NCBI RefSeq assembly: GCF_017991995.1
Contig: NZ_JAGOPN010000006.1
Coordinates: 186,001 to 250,000, forward strand
Origin: Pseudacidovorax sp.
Lineage (GTDB): Bacteria > Pseudomonadota > Gammaproteobacteria > Burkholderiales > Burkholderiaceae_C
Length of the DNA: 64,000 nucleotides
Direction of reading: 5' to 3'
Shown here in pieces: positions 1 through 9,060 of this stretch. The notes below the pieces were generated by a model. The model worked only from the letters and a program-made list of their open reading frames with translations. It ran no database searches and had not been told where the DNA came from. Positions within the stretch are counted from its first letter, which is position 1. Each line of letters begins with the position of its first letter. The position numbers and the translations under genes are program-made.

Positions 1-1
1 C

Positions 2-358
2 GGGAACATCGCCAATGCCGACACGCCCGGCTACGCCGCGCGCGAGCTGGACTTTGCCGCCGCGCTGTCCGAGGCCACCGCCGGCGACCGCAGCGGCGCC
101 GCGGGCAGCCCGGCGCAGGCGACCGCGGCCGACGATGGCCGCAGCGACGGCCGGCACTTCCGGCTGGCGCCGCGCACCAGCGATGCCGGCGGCAGCCTGG
201 CCTACACCGCCCAGGTGCAGCCCGCCATGGACGGCAACAGCGTGGACTTGGACCGCGAGCGCGCCGCCTTCGCCGACAACGCCGTGCGCTACGAGGCCAC
301 GCTGCGCTTCCTCAATGGCCAGGGCAAGACGCTTCTGTCCGCCATCCAGGGGCAATGA
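2..358 (+). CDS. flgB: Flagellar basal-body rod protein FlgB (5' end cut by window edge)
   Basis: This is the C-terminal 118 residues of FlgB, a proximal rod subunit of the flagellar basal body that is exported by the flagellar type III apparatus and sits in the periplasm. The visible part opens with GNIANADTPGYAARELDF, the conserved N-terminal rod signature (SNxANxxTPGYKA in relatives), so only about 25 to 30 residues lie outside the window. It ends with the FlgB-type helix RYEATLRFLNGQGKTLLSAI. It is followed by flgC after an unusually long gap filled with a hairpin repeat. The identification rests on the motifs and on the unbroken flgC-L order that follows. The start codon cannot be placed. 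Confidence 0.93.
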   Translation, partial: GNIANADTPGYAARELDFAAALSEATAGDRSGAAGSPAQATAADDGRSDGRHFRLAPRTSDAGGSLAYTAQVQPAMDGNSVDLDRERAAFADNAVRYEATLRFLNGQGKTLLSAIQGQ

Positions 359-370
359 CATGGAACACCC

Positions 371-475
371 CCAATCTGCGCGCTTCGCGCTCCGCCGACC
401 CCCTCGAAGGGGCGCGCCCGGCGGCCCGGCAAAGCCGGTTCCGCGGGCGCTCTGGCATGGCCTGCTCCGCGGCCG
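371..475. repeat. Hairpin-rich intergenic repeat between flgB and flgC
   Basis: The flgB-flgC gap carries consecutive dyads: GCGCG-CTT-CGCGC at 378-390, CCCCT-CGA-AGGGG at 400-412, CCGGC-AAA-GCCGG at 426-438, and a CCGCGG pair at 441-446 and 467-472. From memory, blocks of this composition recur in intergenic regions of Comamonadaceae, but I cannot verify that here and see no second copy in the window. It interrupts two genes that are usually nearly adjacent. It lacks a terminal T-tract, so it is more likely a mobile or structural repeat than an intrinsic terminator. Confidence 0.6.
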
Positions 476-518
476 CTCGATCCACCCGACAGACCACGAA
501 AGATAGGGCGCGGCCGCC

Positions 519-959
519 ATGTCCATGTTCTCCATCTTCGGCATCTCCGGCAGCGCGGTGAGCGCGCAGTCGCAGCGCCTGAACGTCGTGGCCAGCAACC
601 TGGCCAATGCGGACGCCACGGCCGGGCCGGACGGCAAGGCCTACAAGGCGCGGCAGGTGGTCTTCCAGACCGTGGACCTGGGCGATGCCGGCGCCGAGGG
701 CGACCCCACGACCGCGGGCAAGAGCTATTCGGCCGGCGTGCGCGTCGACGTCGTCACCGAACGGCAGGACCCGGGCCGGCGCGTGCACGAGCCCGGCAAC
801 CCGCTGGCCGACGCCGACGGCTATGTCACCTATTCCAACGTCAACGCGGTGGAGGAGATGGTCAACATGATCTCGGCCTCGCGCTCCTACCAGAACAACG
901 TCGAAGTGATGAACACGGCCAAGAGCCTGCTGCTCAAGACGCTGCAACTGGGCCAGTGA
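519..959 (+). CDS. flgC: Flagellar basal-body rod protein FlgC
   Basis: FlgC is a proximal rod subunit assembled in the periplasm with FlgB, FlgF and FlgG. The 146-residue length is typical. The N-terminus [20 protein letters not shown] and the following [13 protein letters not shown] are the flagellar rod/hook signature, and the C-terminal segment [20 protein letters not shown] is the conserved helix that packs in the D0 domain. A second in-frame ATG lies two codons downstream; the first is kept because the usual MS-F start fits it. It lies 160 bases after flgB, with the hairpin repeat between, and 40 bases before flgD. Confidence 0.95.
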   Translation: MSMFSIFGISGSAVSAQSQRLNVVASNLANADATAGPDGKAYKARQVVFQTVDLGDAGAEGDPTTAGKSYSAGVRVDVVTERQDPGRRVHEPGNPLADADGYVTYSNVNAVEEMVNMISASRSYQNNVEVMNTAKSLLLKTLQLGQ

Positions 960-999
960 CCCGCATCCCCGACATCGCCACCGCCGCAGGAACCTCCGC

Positions 1000-1665
1000 A
1001 TGAGCACCGTCACCGGCACCACCGCCAGCAACAGCACCACCGGCAGCACGGGCGGCGCCTCGTCGCTCGCCTCCACCTCGGCCGCGGACCTGCAGGACCG
1101 CTTCCTGAAGCTGCTGGTCGCCCAGCTGAGCAACCAGGACCCGATGAACCCGATGGACAACGCACAGCTGACCTCGCAGATCGCGCAGATCAACACCGTC
1201 ACCGGCATCGAGAAGCTCAACAGCACCGTCAGCGGCCTGGCCACCCAGGCCTCGACCACGCAGACCCTGCAGGCCGCCGCCGTGGTGGGCAAGAACGTGC
1301 TCACCGAAGGCAAGACGCTGGCCTACAGCAGCGACGGCAAGACGGCCATGGGCGCCGTCGTGCTGGACGCGGCCGCCACCGAGGTCACGGTCAAGGTCAC
1401 CAACGCCGCCGGCCAGGTGATCGATACCAAGTCGCTGGGCGCGCTGCCGGCCGGCGAGCACGACATCACGCTCGACGCCTCGGGCTATCCCAGCGACCAG
1501 GAGCTGAGCTTCAGCGTCACCGCCACCAACAAGGGCGATGCCGTGGGCAGCACCACGCTGATGTACGACAGCGTGACCTCGGTGAGCACCACCAGCGACG
1601 GGCTGACGCTCAACCTCAGCCGCAACGGCAGCAAGCCGTATTCCGCCATCTACTCGATTCTCTGA
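1000..1665 (+). CDS. flgD: Flagellar hook assembly scaffold FlgD (hook cap)
   Basis: FlgD caps the growing hook and is needed for polymerisation of FlgE; it is discarded when FlgK replaces it. The 221-residue protein has a low-complexity Ser/Thr/Gly start, then the signature LQDRFLKLLVAQLSNQDPMNPMDNA (residues about 30 to 54; the core is FLKLLVAQLSNQDPMNPMDN), then a C-terminal Ig/tudor-like half with DAAATEVTVKVTNAAGQVI. A purine-rich GCAGGAA precedes the ATG. It sits 14 bases before flgE in the same operon. The identification is secure from the motif and position. Confidence 0.95.
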   Translation: MSTVTGTTASNSTTGSTGGASSLASTSAADLQDRFLKLLVAQLSNQDPMNPMDNAQLTSQIAQINTVTGIEKLNSTVSGLATQASTTQTLQAAAVVGKNVLTEGKTLAYSSDGKTAMGAVVLDAAATEVTVKVTNAAGQVIDTKSLGALPAGEHDITLDASGYPSDQELSFSVTATNKGDAVGSTTLMYDSVTSVSTTSDGLTLNLSRNGSKPYSAIYSIL

Positions 1666-1679
1666 CCCAGGAGCCTTCC

Positions 1680-2879
1680 ATGAGCTTTCAGCAGGCCATC
1701 GCCGGACTCAACGCCGCCAGCCGCAGCCTCGACGTGATCGGGCACAACATCGCCAATGCCGGCACCACCGGCATGAAGTCCTCCCGGGTCGAGTTCGCCG
1801 AGGTGTATGCGGCCGCCGCGGCCGGCACCAACAGCGTGACCGGCGGCATGGGCGTGATGGTGGGCAACGTGTCCCAGCAGTTCACGCAGGGCAACATCAA
1901 CGCCACCAACAACGCGCTCGACCTGGCCATCAACGGCAACGGCTTCTTCGAGGTGACGATGCCCGACGGCAGCGCCGCCTACACCCGCGCGGGCAACTTC
2001 AAGAAGGACGCCTCCGGCACCATCGTGACGGCCACCGGCGCCAAGCTGATGGGCTATCCGACGGATGCCAAGGGCAACCGCACCAGCTCCACCCTCCAGA
2101 CGCTGGTGGTGCCCACCGGCACCGTGCCGGCCAAGCGCACCTCGGCCGTCAGCGCCGACATCACGCTGGACGCATCGGCCGCCGTGTCCACCAGCACCGC
2201 CGACCTGTCCAAGTACAGCACCTCGATGACCGCCTACGACGCCCAGGGCCTCAAGGTGGAGGTGGGCATGTATTTCCAGAAGACGGCGAACAACACCTGG
2301 AACGTCTACACCAGCGTCAACGGCAGCACGCCGTCGGCCTCCACCCCCTTCCAGATCGGCTTCGACGCCTCGGGCAACCTGACCAGCGGCGGCACGCAAA
2401 CGCTCACGCTGTCGTCGCCCAACGATCCCACGCAGACCTTCACCGCCTCGCTGGACCTGAGCAAGCTCAAGCAGGTCAGCTCCAGCTTCACGGTCAACGA
2501 CCTGACGCAGGACGGCTACACCGCCGGCCAGCTCACCAGCCTGACCATCGACGACACCGGCACGCTGATGGCGACCTATTCCAACAACCAGACGCAGGCG
2601 GCCGGCCAGGTCGCACTGGCGGACTTCCGCAATCCGCAGGGCCTGGGCATCACCGATTCCGGCTACTGGTTCGAGACCACCGCCTCGGGTCAGCCGCTGC
2701 TGGGCGCGCCGGGCGAAGGCGTGTTCGGCTCGATCCAGAGCAAGGCGCTGGAAGACTCCAACGTCGACCTGACCGCCGCGCTGGTCGACATGATGACCAC
2801 GCAGCGCGCCTACCAGGCCAATGCCCAGACGATCAAGACGCAGGACCAGGTCCTGCAGACGCTGGTCAACCTCCGCTGA
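1680..2879 (+). CDS. flgE: Flagellar hook protein FlgE
   Basis: FlgE polymerises into the hook that joins the rod to the filament. The 399-residue sequence begins MSFQQAIAGLNAASRSLDVI with IGHNIANAGTTGMKSSRVEF, the rod/hook D0 motif, and ends with MTTQRAYQANAQTIKTQDQV and VLQTLVNLR, the C-terminal coiled D0 helix. The middle (about residues 90 to 330) is the variable, surface-exposed Ser/Thr-rich region, with ALDLAINGNGFFEVTMPDGS at its front. The length is normal for a betaproteobacterial hook. It lies 14 bases after flgD and 22 before flgF. Confidence 0.96.
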   Translation: MSFQQAIAGLNAASRSLDVIGHNIANAGTTGMKSSRVEFAEVYAAAAAGTNSVTGGMGVMVGNVSQQFTQGNINATNNALDLAINGNGFFEVTMPDGSAAYTRAGNFKKDASGTIVTATGAKLMGYPTDAKGNRTSSTLQTLVVPTGTVPAKRTSAVSADITLDASAAVSTSTADLSKYSTSMTAYDAQGLKVEVGMYFQKTANNTWNVYTSVNGSTPSASTPFQIGFDASGNLTSGGTQTLTLSSPNDPTQTFTASLDLSKLKQVSSSFTVNDLTQDGYTAGQLTSLTIDDTGTLMATYSNNQTQAAGQVALADFRNPQGLGITDSGYWFETTASGQPLLGAPGEGVFGSIQSKALEDSNVDLTAALVDMMTTQRAYQANAQTIKTQDQVLQTLVNLR

Positions 2880-2901
2880 TCGACGGACGGGCTGAGCACG
2901 C

Positions 2902-3636
2902 ATGGACCGCCTGATCTACACCGCGATGACCGGCGCCAGCGCCGCGGCGCAGCGCCAGTCCGTGCTCGCGAACAACCTGGCCAATGCCTCGACGCCGGGC
3001 TTTCGCGCCGAACTGGCCAACTTCCGCGCGGTGCCGCTGCGCGGCGACGGCGCCACCACGCGCGTGTTCGCCATGGAGACCACCACCGGCTACGACAGCC
3101 GCCCCGGCGCGCTGCAGCGCACCGGCCGCGACCTGGATATGACGGCCCAGGGCAACGCCTGGTTCGCCGTGCAGGGCCTGGACGGCACTGAGGCCTACAC
3201 CCGCAGCGGTGCCTTCCAGATCTCGCCCGAAGGCGCGCTGACCACGAGCAGCGGGCTGCTGGTGCTCTCGGACGGTGGCTCGCCCATCGACGTGCCGGCC
3301 GGCGCCAACCTCACCGTAGGCGCCGACGGCACGATCAGCGCGCAGCAGACCGGCCAGCCGGCCGCGGTGCTGGGCCGCATCAAGCTCGCCACGTCCGAGA
3401 CGCCGCTCACCCGCGGCACCGACGGCCTGTTCCGCCCCGGCGAGGGCGATGTGCTGCCCGCCGATGCCAATGCGCGCCTGGAGACCGGCGCGCTCGAAGG
3501 CTCGAACGTGAACCCGGTCGAGACCATGGTCGGCATGATCGCCGCCGCCCGCCAGTTCGAGCAACAGATGCGCCTGCTGCAGACCACCGAAACCGCCGAC
3601 AAGTCCGCCGCCCAGCTGCTGAGCGTGCAGGGCTGA
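2902..3636 (+). CDS. flgF: Flagellar basal-body rod protein FlgF
   Basis: FlgF is a proximal rod subunit. The 244-residue protein starts MDRLIYTAMTGASAAAQRQS and carries LANNLANASTPGFRAELANF, the rod signature. It also has the FlgF/FlgG core GNAWFAVQGLDGTEAYTRSG and the terminal helix NPVETMVGMIAAARQFEQQM. Its size and its place before flgG separate it from the distal rod protein FlgG. It follows flgE by 22 bases and precedes flgG by 28, which fits one long transcript. Confidence 0.95.
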   Translation: MDRLIYTAMTGASAAAQRQSVLANNLANASTPGFRAELANFRAVPLRGDGATTRVFAMETTTGYDSRPGALQRTGRDLDMTAQGNAWFAVQGLDGTEAYTRSGAFQISPEGALTTSSGLLVLSDGGSPIDVPAGANLTVGADGTISAQQTGQPAAVLGRIKLATSETPLTRGTDGLFRPGEGDVLPADANARLETGALEGSNVNPVETMVGMIAAARQFEQQMRLLQTTETADKSAAQLLSVQG

Positions 3637-3664
3637 TTCCACTTCACACCGCAGGCACACCGCC

Positions 3665-4447
3665 ATGATCAATTCGCTCTGGATCTCGAAGACCGGCATG
3701 GAGGCCCAGCAGACCCAGCTGGACGTCATCTCCCACAACCTGGCCAACGTCTCGACCACCGGCTACAAGCGCGCCAACGCGGTGTTCCAGGACCTGATGT
3801 ACCAGAACCTGCGTCAGGTGGGCGCCAATGCCAACGAGCAGACGCAGCTGCCCACCGGCCTGCAGCTGGGCCTGGGCGTGCGCACCATCGCCACCAGCCG
3901 CTCCTTCACTCAGGGCAGCCTGCAGTCCACCACCAACCAGCTGGACATGGCGATCAAGGGCAACGGCTTCTTCCAGGTGACCATGCCCGACGGCAGCACC
4001 GGCTACACGCGCGACGGCTCGTTCCAGGTGGATGCGCAGGGCCGCATCGTGACCTCCTCGGGCCTGCCGATCGCCAACGGCATCACCGTGCCGACCACCG
4101 CCACCAGCGTGAGCGTGGCCACGGACGGCACCGTCACGGCAACGCTGCCCAACAACGCGACGCCGCAGAACATCGGCACCATCGCGCTGGTCAACTTCAT
4201 CAACCCGGCCGGACTGGAGCCGCGTGGCGACAACCTCTTCGCCGAGACGGCGGCCTCGGGCCAGCCCAATGGCGGCACCGCGGGCACCAATGGCCTGGGC
4301 ACGGTGGTGCAGGGCATGCTGGAGACCTCGAACGTCAACGTGGTCACCGAGCTGGTGTCGATGATCCAGACGCAGCGGGCCTACGAGATGAACTCGAAGG
4401 CGATCCAGACCAGCGACCAGATGCTGCAGAAATTAGGACAGCTCTGA
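3665..4447 (+). CDS. flgG: Flagellar distal rod protein FlgG
   Basis: FlgG builds the distal rod that crosses the peptidoglycan and outer-membrane rings. The 260-residue length is exactly typical of the family. It begins MINSLWISKTGMEAQQTQLD, has VISHNLANVSTTGYKRANAV, the core DMAIKGNGFFQVTMPDGSTG, and ends with MIQTQRAYEMNSKAIQTSDQ and MLQKLGQL. Its TGA stop overlaps the flgH ATG by one base, so the two are likely translationally coupled. The call is near certain. Confidence 0.97.
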   Translation: MINSLWISKTGMEAQQTQLDVISHNLANVSTTGYKRANAVFQDLMYQNLRQVGANANEQTQLPTGLQLGLGVRTIATSRSFTQGSLQSTTNQLDMAIKGNGFFQVTMPDGSTGYTRDGSFQVDAQGRIVTSSGLPIANGITVPTTATSVSVATDGTVTATLPNNATPQNIGTIALVNFINPAGLEPRGDNLFAETAASGQPNGGTAGTNGLGTVVQGMLETSNVNVVTELVSMIQTQRAYEMNSKAIQTSDQMLQKLGQL

Positions 4448-5133
4448 TGCACCGCCTGCTTGCCCTGATCGCCGCAGCGCTGGCCGTCGCCACACTGGTG
4501 GGCTGCTCGACCCTGGCCAACACGCCGCAGGTGGACATCCCCGACACGCGCCCGCAGATCACCTATCCCACGCAGTTGCAGACACCCCGCGCGGCCACGG
4601 GCAGCCTGTACCACAACGCGAGCTACCGGCCGCTGTTCGAGGACCGGCGCGCACGCATGGCCGGCGACACGGTCACCATCAACATCGTGGAGACGCTGAC
4701 CGCCAGCCAGAAGTCCACGTCGACGGTGAACAAGAAGGACAGCCTGAGCGCGGGCGTCACCGCCCTGCCCTTCATCAGCGCCAACTCCTTCACCCGCGCC
4801 AGCGCGGCCGGCAACTCCGCCACCGACTTCTCCGGCAAGGGCGGCACCGAGGCCGCCAACACCTTCTACGGAACCATCACCTCGACGGTGGTGGACGTGC
4901 TGCCCAACGGCCATCTGGTGGTGGTGGGCGAAAAGCAGATCGGCGTGAACCAGAACGTGGACGTGCTGCGCTTCTCGGGCACGGTGGACCCGCGCGCCAT
5001 CGGCCCGGGCAGCGTCGTCAACTCGACGCAGGTGGCCAATGTGCGCATCGAGTCGCGCGGCCGCGGCGCCCAGGGCGAGGCCCAGGTCATGCCCTGGCTC
5101 AGCCGCTTCTTCATGAACGTGATGCCCTTCTAG
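4447..5133 (+). CDS. flgH: Flagellar L-ring lipoprotein FlgH
   Basis: FlgH forms the L-ring in the outer membrane, the bushing for the rotating rod. The 228-residue precursor has a short signal peptide ending in the lipobox LVGC (Cys at about residue 20), so the mature protein is lipid-anchored. Family features follow: NASYRPLFEDRRARMAGDTV, NIVETLTASQKS, the segment LPNGHLVVVGEKQIGVNQNV, and the end AQVMPWLSRFFMNVMPF. It is coupled to flgG by a TGATG overlap and lies 34 bases before flgI, its P-ring partner. Confidence 0.96.
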   Translation: MHRLLALIAAALAVATLVGCSTLANTPQVDIPDTRPQITYPTQLQTPRAATGSLYHNASYRPLFEDRRARMAGDTVTINIVETLTASQKSTSTVNKKDSLSAGVTALPFISANSFTRASAAGNSATDFSGKGGTEAANTFYGTITSTVVDVLPNGHLVVVGEKQIGVNQNVDVLRFSGTVDPRAIGPGSVVNSTQVANVRIESRGRGAQGEAQVMPWLSRFFMNVMPF

Positions 5134-5167
5134 CGGCAGCCGCGACGCACGACAGGATCGAGGGGAA

Positions 5168-6292
5168 ATGAACAACACGACAAAGACCATCCACCGCCTG
5201 CTGGCGGGTGCCGCACTGGGCCTGGCCCTGCTGGCGCCGGCGCAGGCGGTGCGCATCAAGGAAGTGGCCGCCGTGCAGGGCGTGCGCAGCAACCAGCTGA
5301 CCGGCTACGGCCTGGTGGTGGGCCTGGATGGCACCGGCGACCAGACCACGCAGATGCCCTTCACCACGCAGAGCGTGGCCAACTACCTGCAGCAGTTGGG
5401 CATCACGCTGCCCGACAACCGGGCCAGCCAGCTGCAGCTCAAGAACGTGGCGGCCGTGATCGTCACGGCCCAGCTGCCGGCCTTCGCGCAGCCGGGCCAG
5501 GCGGTGGACGTGACGGTCGCCTCCATGGGCAATGCCCGCTCGCTCAAGGGCGGCATGCTGGTGGCCACGCCGCTGCGCGGTGCCGACGGCGAGATCTACG
5601 CCATCGCCCAGGGCAACGTGGTGGTGGGTGGCGCCGGTGCCGCGGCCGCCGGCAGCAAGGTGCAGATCAACCACCTGAGCGCCGGCCGCGTGCCCGAGGG
5701 CGCGCAGGTGGAACGGGCCGTGCCCACGCCCCTGCTCGATGGCGACACCATCAACCTGGGCCTGAACGCGGCCGACTTCCAGACCGCCAGCCGCGTGGCC
5801 GAGGCCATCAACCGCCGCATGGGCAGCGGCATGGCCCGCGCCATGGACGGCCGCACGGTGCAGGTGCGTGCGCCCGGCGACTCGGATGCACGCGTGAGCT
5901 TCATCGCCCAGCTCGAAGAGTTGACGCTGGAGCAGGCCGCGCCCGCGGCCAAGGTGGTGATCAACGCGCGCACGGGCTCCATCGTGCTGAACCAGGCGGT
6001 GACGCTCAACCCCTGCGCCATCGCCCATGGCAACCTGTCGGTGACCATCAGCTCGCAGCCGGTGGTGAGCCAGCCGGCGCCGCTGTCGGGCGGCCAGACG
6101 GTGGTGGCCCAGCAGGCCGCCATCCAGATCAAGCAGGAGCCGGGCATCCTCTACCAGGTGCCGGCCTCGCCGCAACTCGCCGACGTGGTGCGCGCGCTCA
6201 ATGCACTGGGCGCCACGCCGCAGGACCTGCTGGCCATCCTGCAGGCCATCAAGGCCTCGGGCGCGCTCAATGCCGAGCTGGAAGTGATCTGA
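5168..6292 (+). CDS. flgI: Flagellar P-ring protein FlgI
   Basis: FlgI assembles the P-ring around the rod in the peptidoglycan layer. The 374-residue precursor has a cleavable signal peptide (hydrophobic residues about 10 to 27, cut after APAQA), then VRIKEVAAVQGVRSNQLTGY and GLVVGLDGTGDQT, hallmarks of FlgI. Further conserved pieces are VTVASMGNARSLKGGMLVAT, the HGNLSVTI block and the C-terminal LVRALNALGAT-type segment, here VVRALNALGATPQDLLAILQ. A GAGGGGAA ribosome-binding site lies just before the ATG. Length and order are normal. Confidence 0.97.
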   Translation: MNNTTKTIHRLLAGAALGLALLAPAQAVRIKEVAAVQGVRSNQLTGYGLVVGLDGTGDQTTQMPFTTQSVANYLQQLGITLPDNRASQLQLKNVAAVIVTAQLPAFAQPGQAVDVTVASMGNARSLKGGMLVATPLRGADGEIYAIAQGNVVVGGAGAAAAGSKVQINHLSAGRVPEGAQVERAVPTPLLDGDTINLGLNAADFQTASRVAEAINRRMGSGMARAMDGRTVQVRAPGDSDARVSFIAQLEELTLEQAAPAAKVVINARTGSIVLNQAVTLNPCAIAHGNLSVTISSQPVVSQPAPLSGGQTVVAQQAAIQIKQEPGILYQVPASPQLADVVRALNALGATPQDLLAILQAIKASGALNAELEVI

Positions 6293-6308
6293 CGCGGCCC
6301 GCATCGCC

Positions 6309-7163
6309 ATGAGCATCGGCACCTCCACCTCCAACAGCCTGGCCGCCGACGCGCGCTCGCTGGACGCGTTGAAGTACGCCACGGGCAACGACCCGAAGGC
6401 GGTGCGCGAAGCCGCCAAGCAGTTCGAGTCCCTCTTCATGCGCGAGCTGATCAAGAGCATGCGCGAGGCGACCACCAAGTCGGGCCTGCTCGACAGCGAC
6501 GGCGAGAAGCTGGGCACCGACCTGCTGGACCAGCAACTGTCGGTGCAGCTCTCGGGCCTGCCCGGCGGGCTGTCGGACGCCATCACGCGGCAGCTGACGC
6601 AGCAGATCCAGGGCAGGCAGGCCCCCTCCACGCTTTCGCTGGCCGCCATGGGCGGCATCGGCAAGGCGCCGGTGTCGACGACGGCCAGCCAGAGCGGCTT
6701 CGTGGCCCGCCACCAGGACGCAGCCGAACGCGTGGCGCAGGAGACCGGCATCCCTGCCGCCTTCATGATCGGCCAGGCCGGCCACGAGACGGGCTGGGGC
6801 CGCAGCGAGATCCGCACCGCCGACGGCAGCAGCGCCAACAACCTGTTCGGCATCAAGGCCACGGCCGGCTGGACGGGCAAGGTCGCCACCGTGACCACCA
6901 CCGAGTACATCCACGGCGAGCCGCGCAAGGTGAAGGCGAAGTTCCGCGCCTACGACTCGCCCGAGGAATCCTTCCGCGACTATGCGCGCCTGATCGGCGA
7001 GAACCCGCGCTACGCGCAGGCCCGCGCCAACACCCATTCCGCCCAGGCCTATGCGGCGCAGCTGCAGAAGGCCGGCTATGCCACCGACCCGGCCTATGCC
7101 CGCAAGCTGGGCCGCGCCATCCAGGCGACGCAGGCCCTTCAGCAGCGGCTGCAGACCACATGA
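6309..7163 (+). CDS. flgJ: FlgJ, rod assembly factor fused to peptidoglycan glucosaminidase
   Basis: FlgJ acts in the periplasm as rod scaffold (N-terminal half) and as a muramidase/glucosaminidase that opens the peptidoglycan for the rod (C-terminal half). Of 284 residues, about 25 to 95 form the rod domain (AAKQFESLFMRELIKSMREA). Residues 100 to 130 are a low-complexity linker. Residues 130 to 284 are the GH73 domain, with the catalytic Glu in GQAGHETGWG (E160) and NLFGIKA. The enzymatic domain is retained, unlike the short FlgJ of many alphaproteobacteria. Its stop overlaps the flgK start by four bases (ATGA), which suggests coupling. Confidence 0.96.
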   Translation: MSIGTSTSNSLAADARSLDALKYATGNDPKAVREAAKQFESLFMRELIKSMREATTKSGLLDSDGEKLGTDLLDQQLSVQLSGLPGGLSDAITRQLTQQIQGRQAPSTLSLAAMGGIGKAPVSTTASQSGFVARHQDAAERVAQETGIPAAFMIGQAGHETGWGRSEIRTADGSSANNLFGIKATAGWTGKVATVTTTEYIHGEPRKVKAKFRAYDSPEESFRDYARLIGENPRYAQARANTHSAQAYAAQLQKAGYATDPAYARKLGRAIQATQALQQRLQTT

Positions 7164-9043
7164 GCTCCCTCCTCAACATCGGCCTGTCCGCGCTGCAGGC
7201 CAACCAGGCGGCGCTGACCACCACCGGCAACAACGTGGCCAACGCGGGCAGCGTGGGCTACTCGCGCCAGTCGGTGGTGCAGCAGCAGGCCATCACCACG
7301 CCCACCGGCAGCGGCTACCTGGGCAACGGCGTGCGCGTCGTCACGGTGGAGCGCGCGTACAGCAGCTACCTCACGCAGCAGGCCAACCAGACGGCCGCCG
7401 TGTCGGCGGCGGATTCGGCCCGCTCGGGTCAGCTGGCCTCGCTCGAGTCGGTGTTCCAGACCGGCAGCGCCGGTCTGGGCTCGGCGATGAATTCGCTGCT
7501 CAATGCCTTCACCAACGTCGCAAGCGCCCCCACCGATTTGTCGGCACGCACGGTGGTGCTGACCCAGGCGGGCGCGCTGGCGTCGCGCTTCTCCAGCGCG
7601 CAGAGCCAGCTCGACGAGATGGGCCAGTCCACGCTGGAACAGCTGGGCACGGCGGCCGACACGGTCAACCGCCTGGCCGCCTCCATCGCCAAGATCAACG
7701 GCCAGATCCAGCGCGCCCGCGGCACCGGCCAGGAGCCCAACGACCTGCTCGACCAGCGCGATACGCTCATCACGCAGCTCAACGCCCAGGTGCAGACCAG
7801 TACCGTGCAGGCCGACGATGGCACGCTGTCGGTCTTCGTCGGCAACCAGGCGCTGGTGCTGGGCAGCAGCACCGGGCAGGTGTCGGTGGGCACGGCGGCC
7901 GACGGCAGCACCACGCTCGACATCGCGCGTGGCAGCGTGGTGGCCCACCTGGACGCGGACACCCTCGGCGGTGGCGCCGCAGCGGGCCAGTTGCGCTTCC
8001 TGAACGAGGACCTGCCCGACACGCGCAACCTGCTGGGCCGGCTGGCCCTGACCATGACCACCACCGTCAACGCCCAGCATTCGCTGGGCGTGGGCCTGAA
8101 CGGGGAGACCGGCAACAAGCTCTTCGGCGACATCGGCGTGCCCGCTTCGACGCCGGCCGCCACCAACACCGGCAACGCGGTGTTCGCGGCGACTGTGAGC
8201 GACGTGTCGGCGCTCGTGCCCTCGTCCTATGCGCTGAGCGTGCAGCCCGATGGCAGCTACCAGGTGCGTCGCCTGTCGGACAACACGGTGAGCAGCTTCG
8301 CCAGCCTGCCCGCGCAGATCGACGGGCTGTCGCTCGATCTGCAGTCGGGCGCCGGCGCACCGGGCGACGTCTACCGCATCGAGCCCTTCGCGCAGGCCGC
8401 GGGCAAGGTGGCGGTGGCGCTGGGCTCGGCCAGCGCGGTGGCGGCCGGCAGCCCGGTGCAGGCCAGCACCGGCACCGCCAACGCGGGCAGCCTCGCCGTG
8501 TCGGGCGTGTATGCCAGCGCGCAGAACGCCAACCTCACCGCCACGGCCACGCTGACCTTCAACGCCGACGGCACCTACGACATCAGCGGCACAGGCACGG
8601 GCAACCTGAACAACCAGCCCTATACCGCGGGCGAGGCGATCCAGGTCAACGGCTGGTCACTGACGCTCACCGGGGTGCCCAAGGCGGGCGACACCGTGAC
8701 CGTGCAGGCGGCCACCGCGTCGATGACGGCGCAGAACAGCGGCAACGCCAAGGCTCTGCAGGCACTGGCCGACCAGAAGGTGATCGACGGCTCCCCGCTG
8801 TCGGATGGCTACGCCGGACTGATCGCCCGCGTGGGCGTGCGGGCCCAGGGCGCCAAGTACGCCGCGCAGGTCTCCTCGGCCATCGCCACCAGCACCGAGA
8901 CGGCGCGGGCCAACAGCACCGGCGTGAACCTGGACGAGGAAGCCACCAAGCTGCTGGCCTACCAGCAGGCCTACCAGGCCTCGGCACGGGTGATCCAGAT
9001 CGCGCAGAACATCTTCGACTCGCTGCTGTCCAGCGTGCGCTGA
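7160..9043 (+). CDS. flgK: Flagellar hook-associated protein 1, FlgK
   Basis: FlgK is the first hook-filament junction protein. The 627-residue sequence begins MSSLLNIGLSALQANQAALT and continues TGNNVANAGSVGYSRQSVV, the HAP1 form of the rod/hook signature. It ends with a coiled C-terminal D0 helix (EEATKLLAYQQAYQASARVI, then QNIFDSLLSSVR). The long middle is Ala/Ser/Gly-rich and variable. The start overlaps flgJ by four bases, and flgL follows after 17 bases. No separate sigma-28 promoter is visible upstream of it, so expression with the upstream operon is inferred. Confidence 0.96.
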   Translation: MSSLLNIGLSALQANQAALTTTGNNVANAGSVGYSRQSVVQQQAITTPTGSGYLGNGVRVVTVERAYSSYLTQQANQTAAVSAADSARSGQLASLESVFQTGSAGLGSAMNSLLNAFTNVASAPTDLSARTVVLTQAGALASRFSSAQSQLDEMGQSTLEQLGTAADTVNRLAASIAKINGQIQRARGTGQEPNDLLDQRDTLITQLNAQVQTSTVQADDGTLSVFVGNQALVLGSSTGQVSVGTAADGSTTLDIARGSVVAHLDADTLGGGAAAGQLRFLNEDLPDTRNLLGRLALTMTTTVNAQHSLGVGLNGETGNKLFGDIGVPASTPAATNTGNAVFAATVSDVSALVPSSYALSVQPDGSYQVRRLSDNTVSSFASLPAQIDGLSLDLQSGAGAPGDVYRIEPFAQAAGKVAVALGSASAVAAGSPVQASTGTANAGSLAVSGVYASAQNANLTATATLTFNADGTYDISGTGTGNLNNQPYTAGEAIQVNGWSLTLTGVPKAGDTVTVQAATASMTAQNSGNAKALQALADQKVIDGSPLSDGYAGLIARVGVRAQGAKYAAQVSSAIATSTETARANSTGVNLDEEATKLLAYQQAYQASARVIQIAQNIFDSLLSSVR

Positions 9044-9060
9044 GGGCAAGGGGCCACCGC

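Noticed and set aside
7160-7200. Sigma-28 (FliA) promoter before flgK
   Set aside because: No match to TAAA-N15-GCCGATAA was found; the gene overlaps flgJ and is probably read from upstream.
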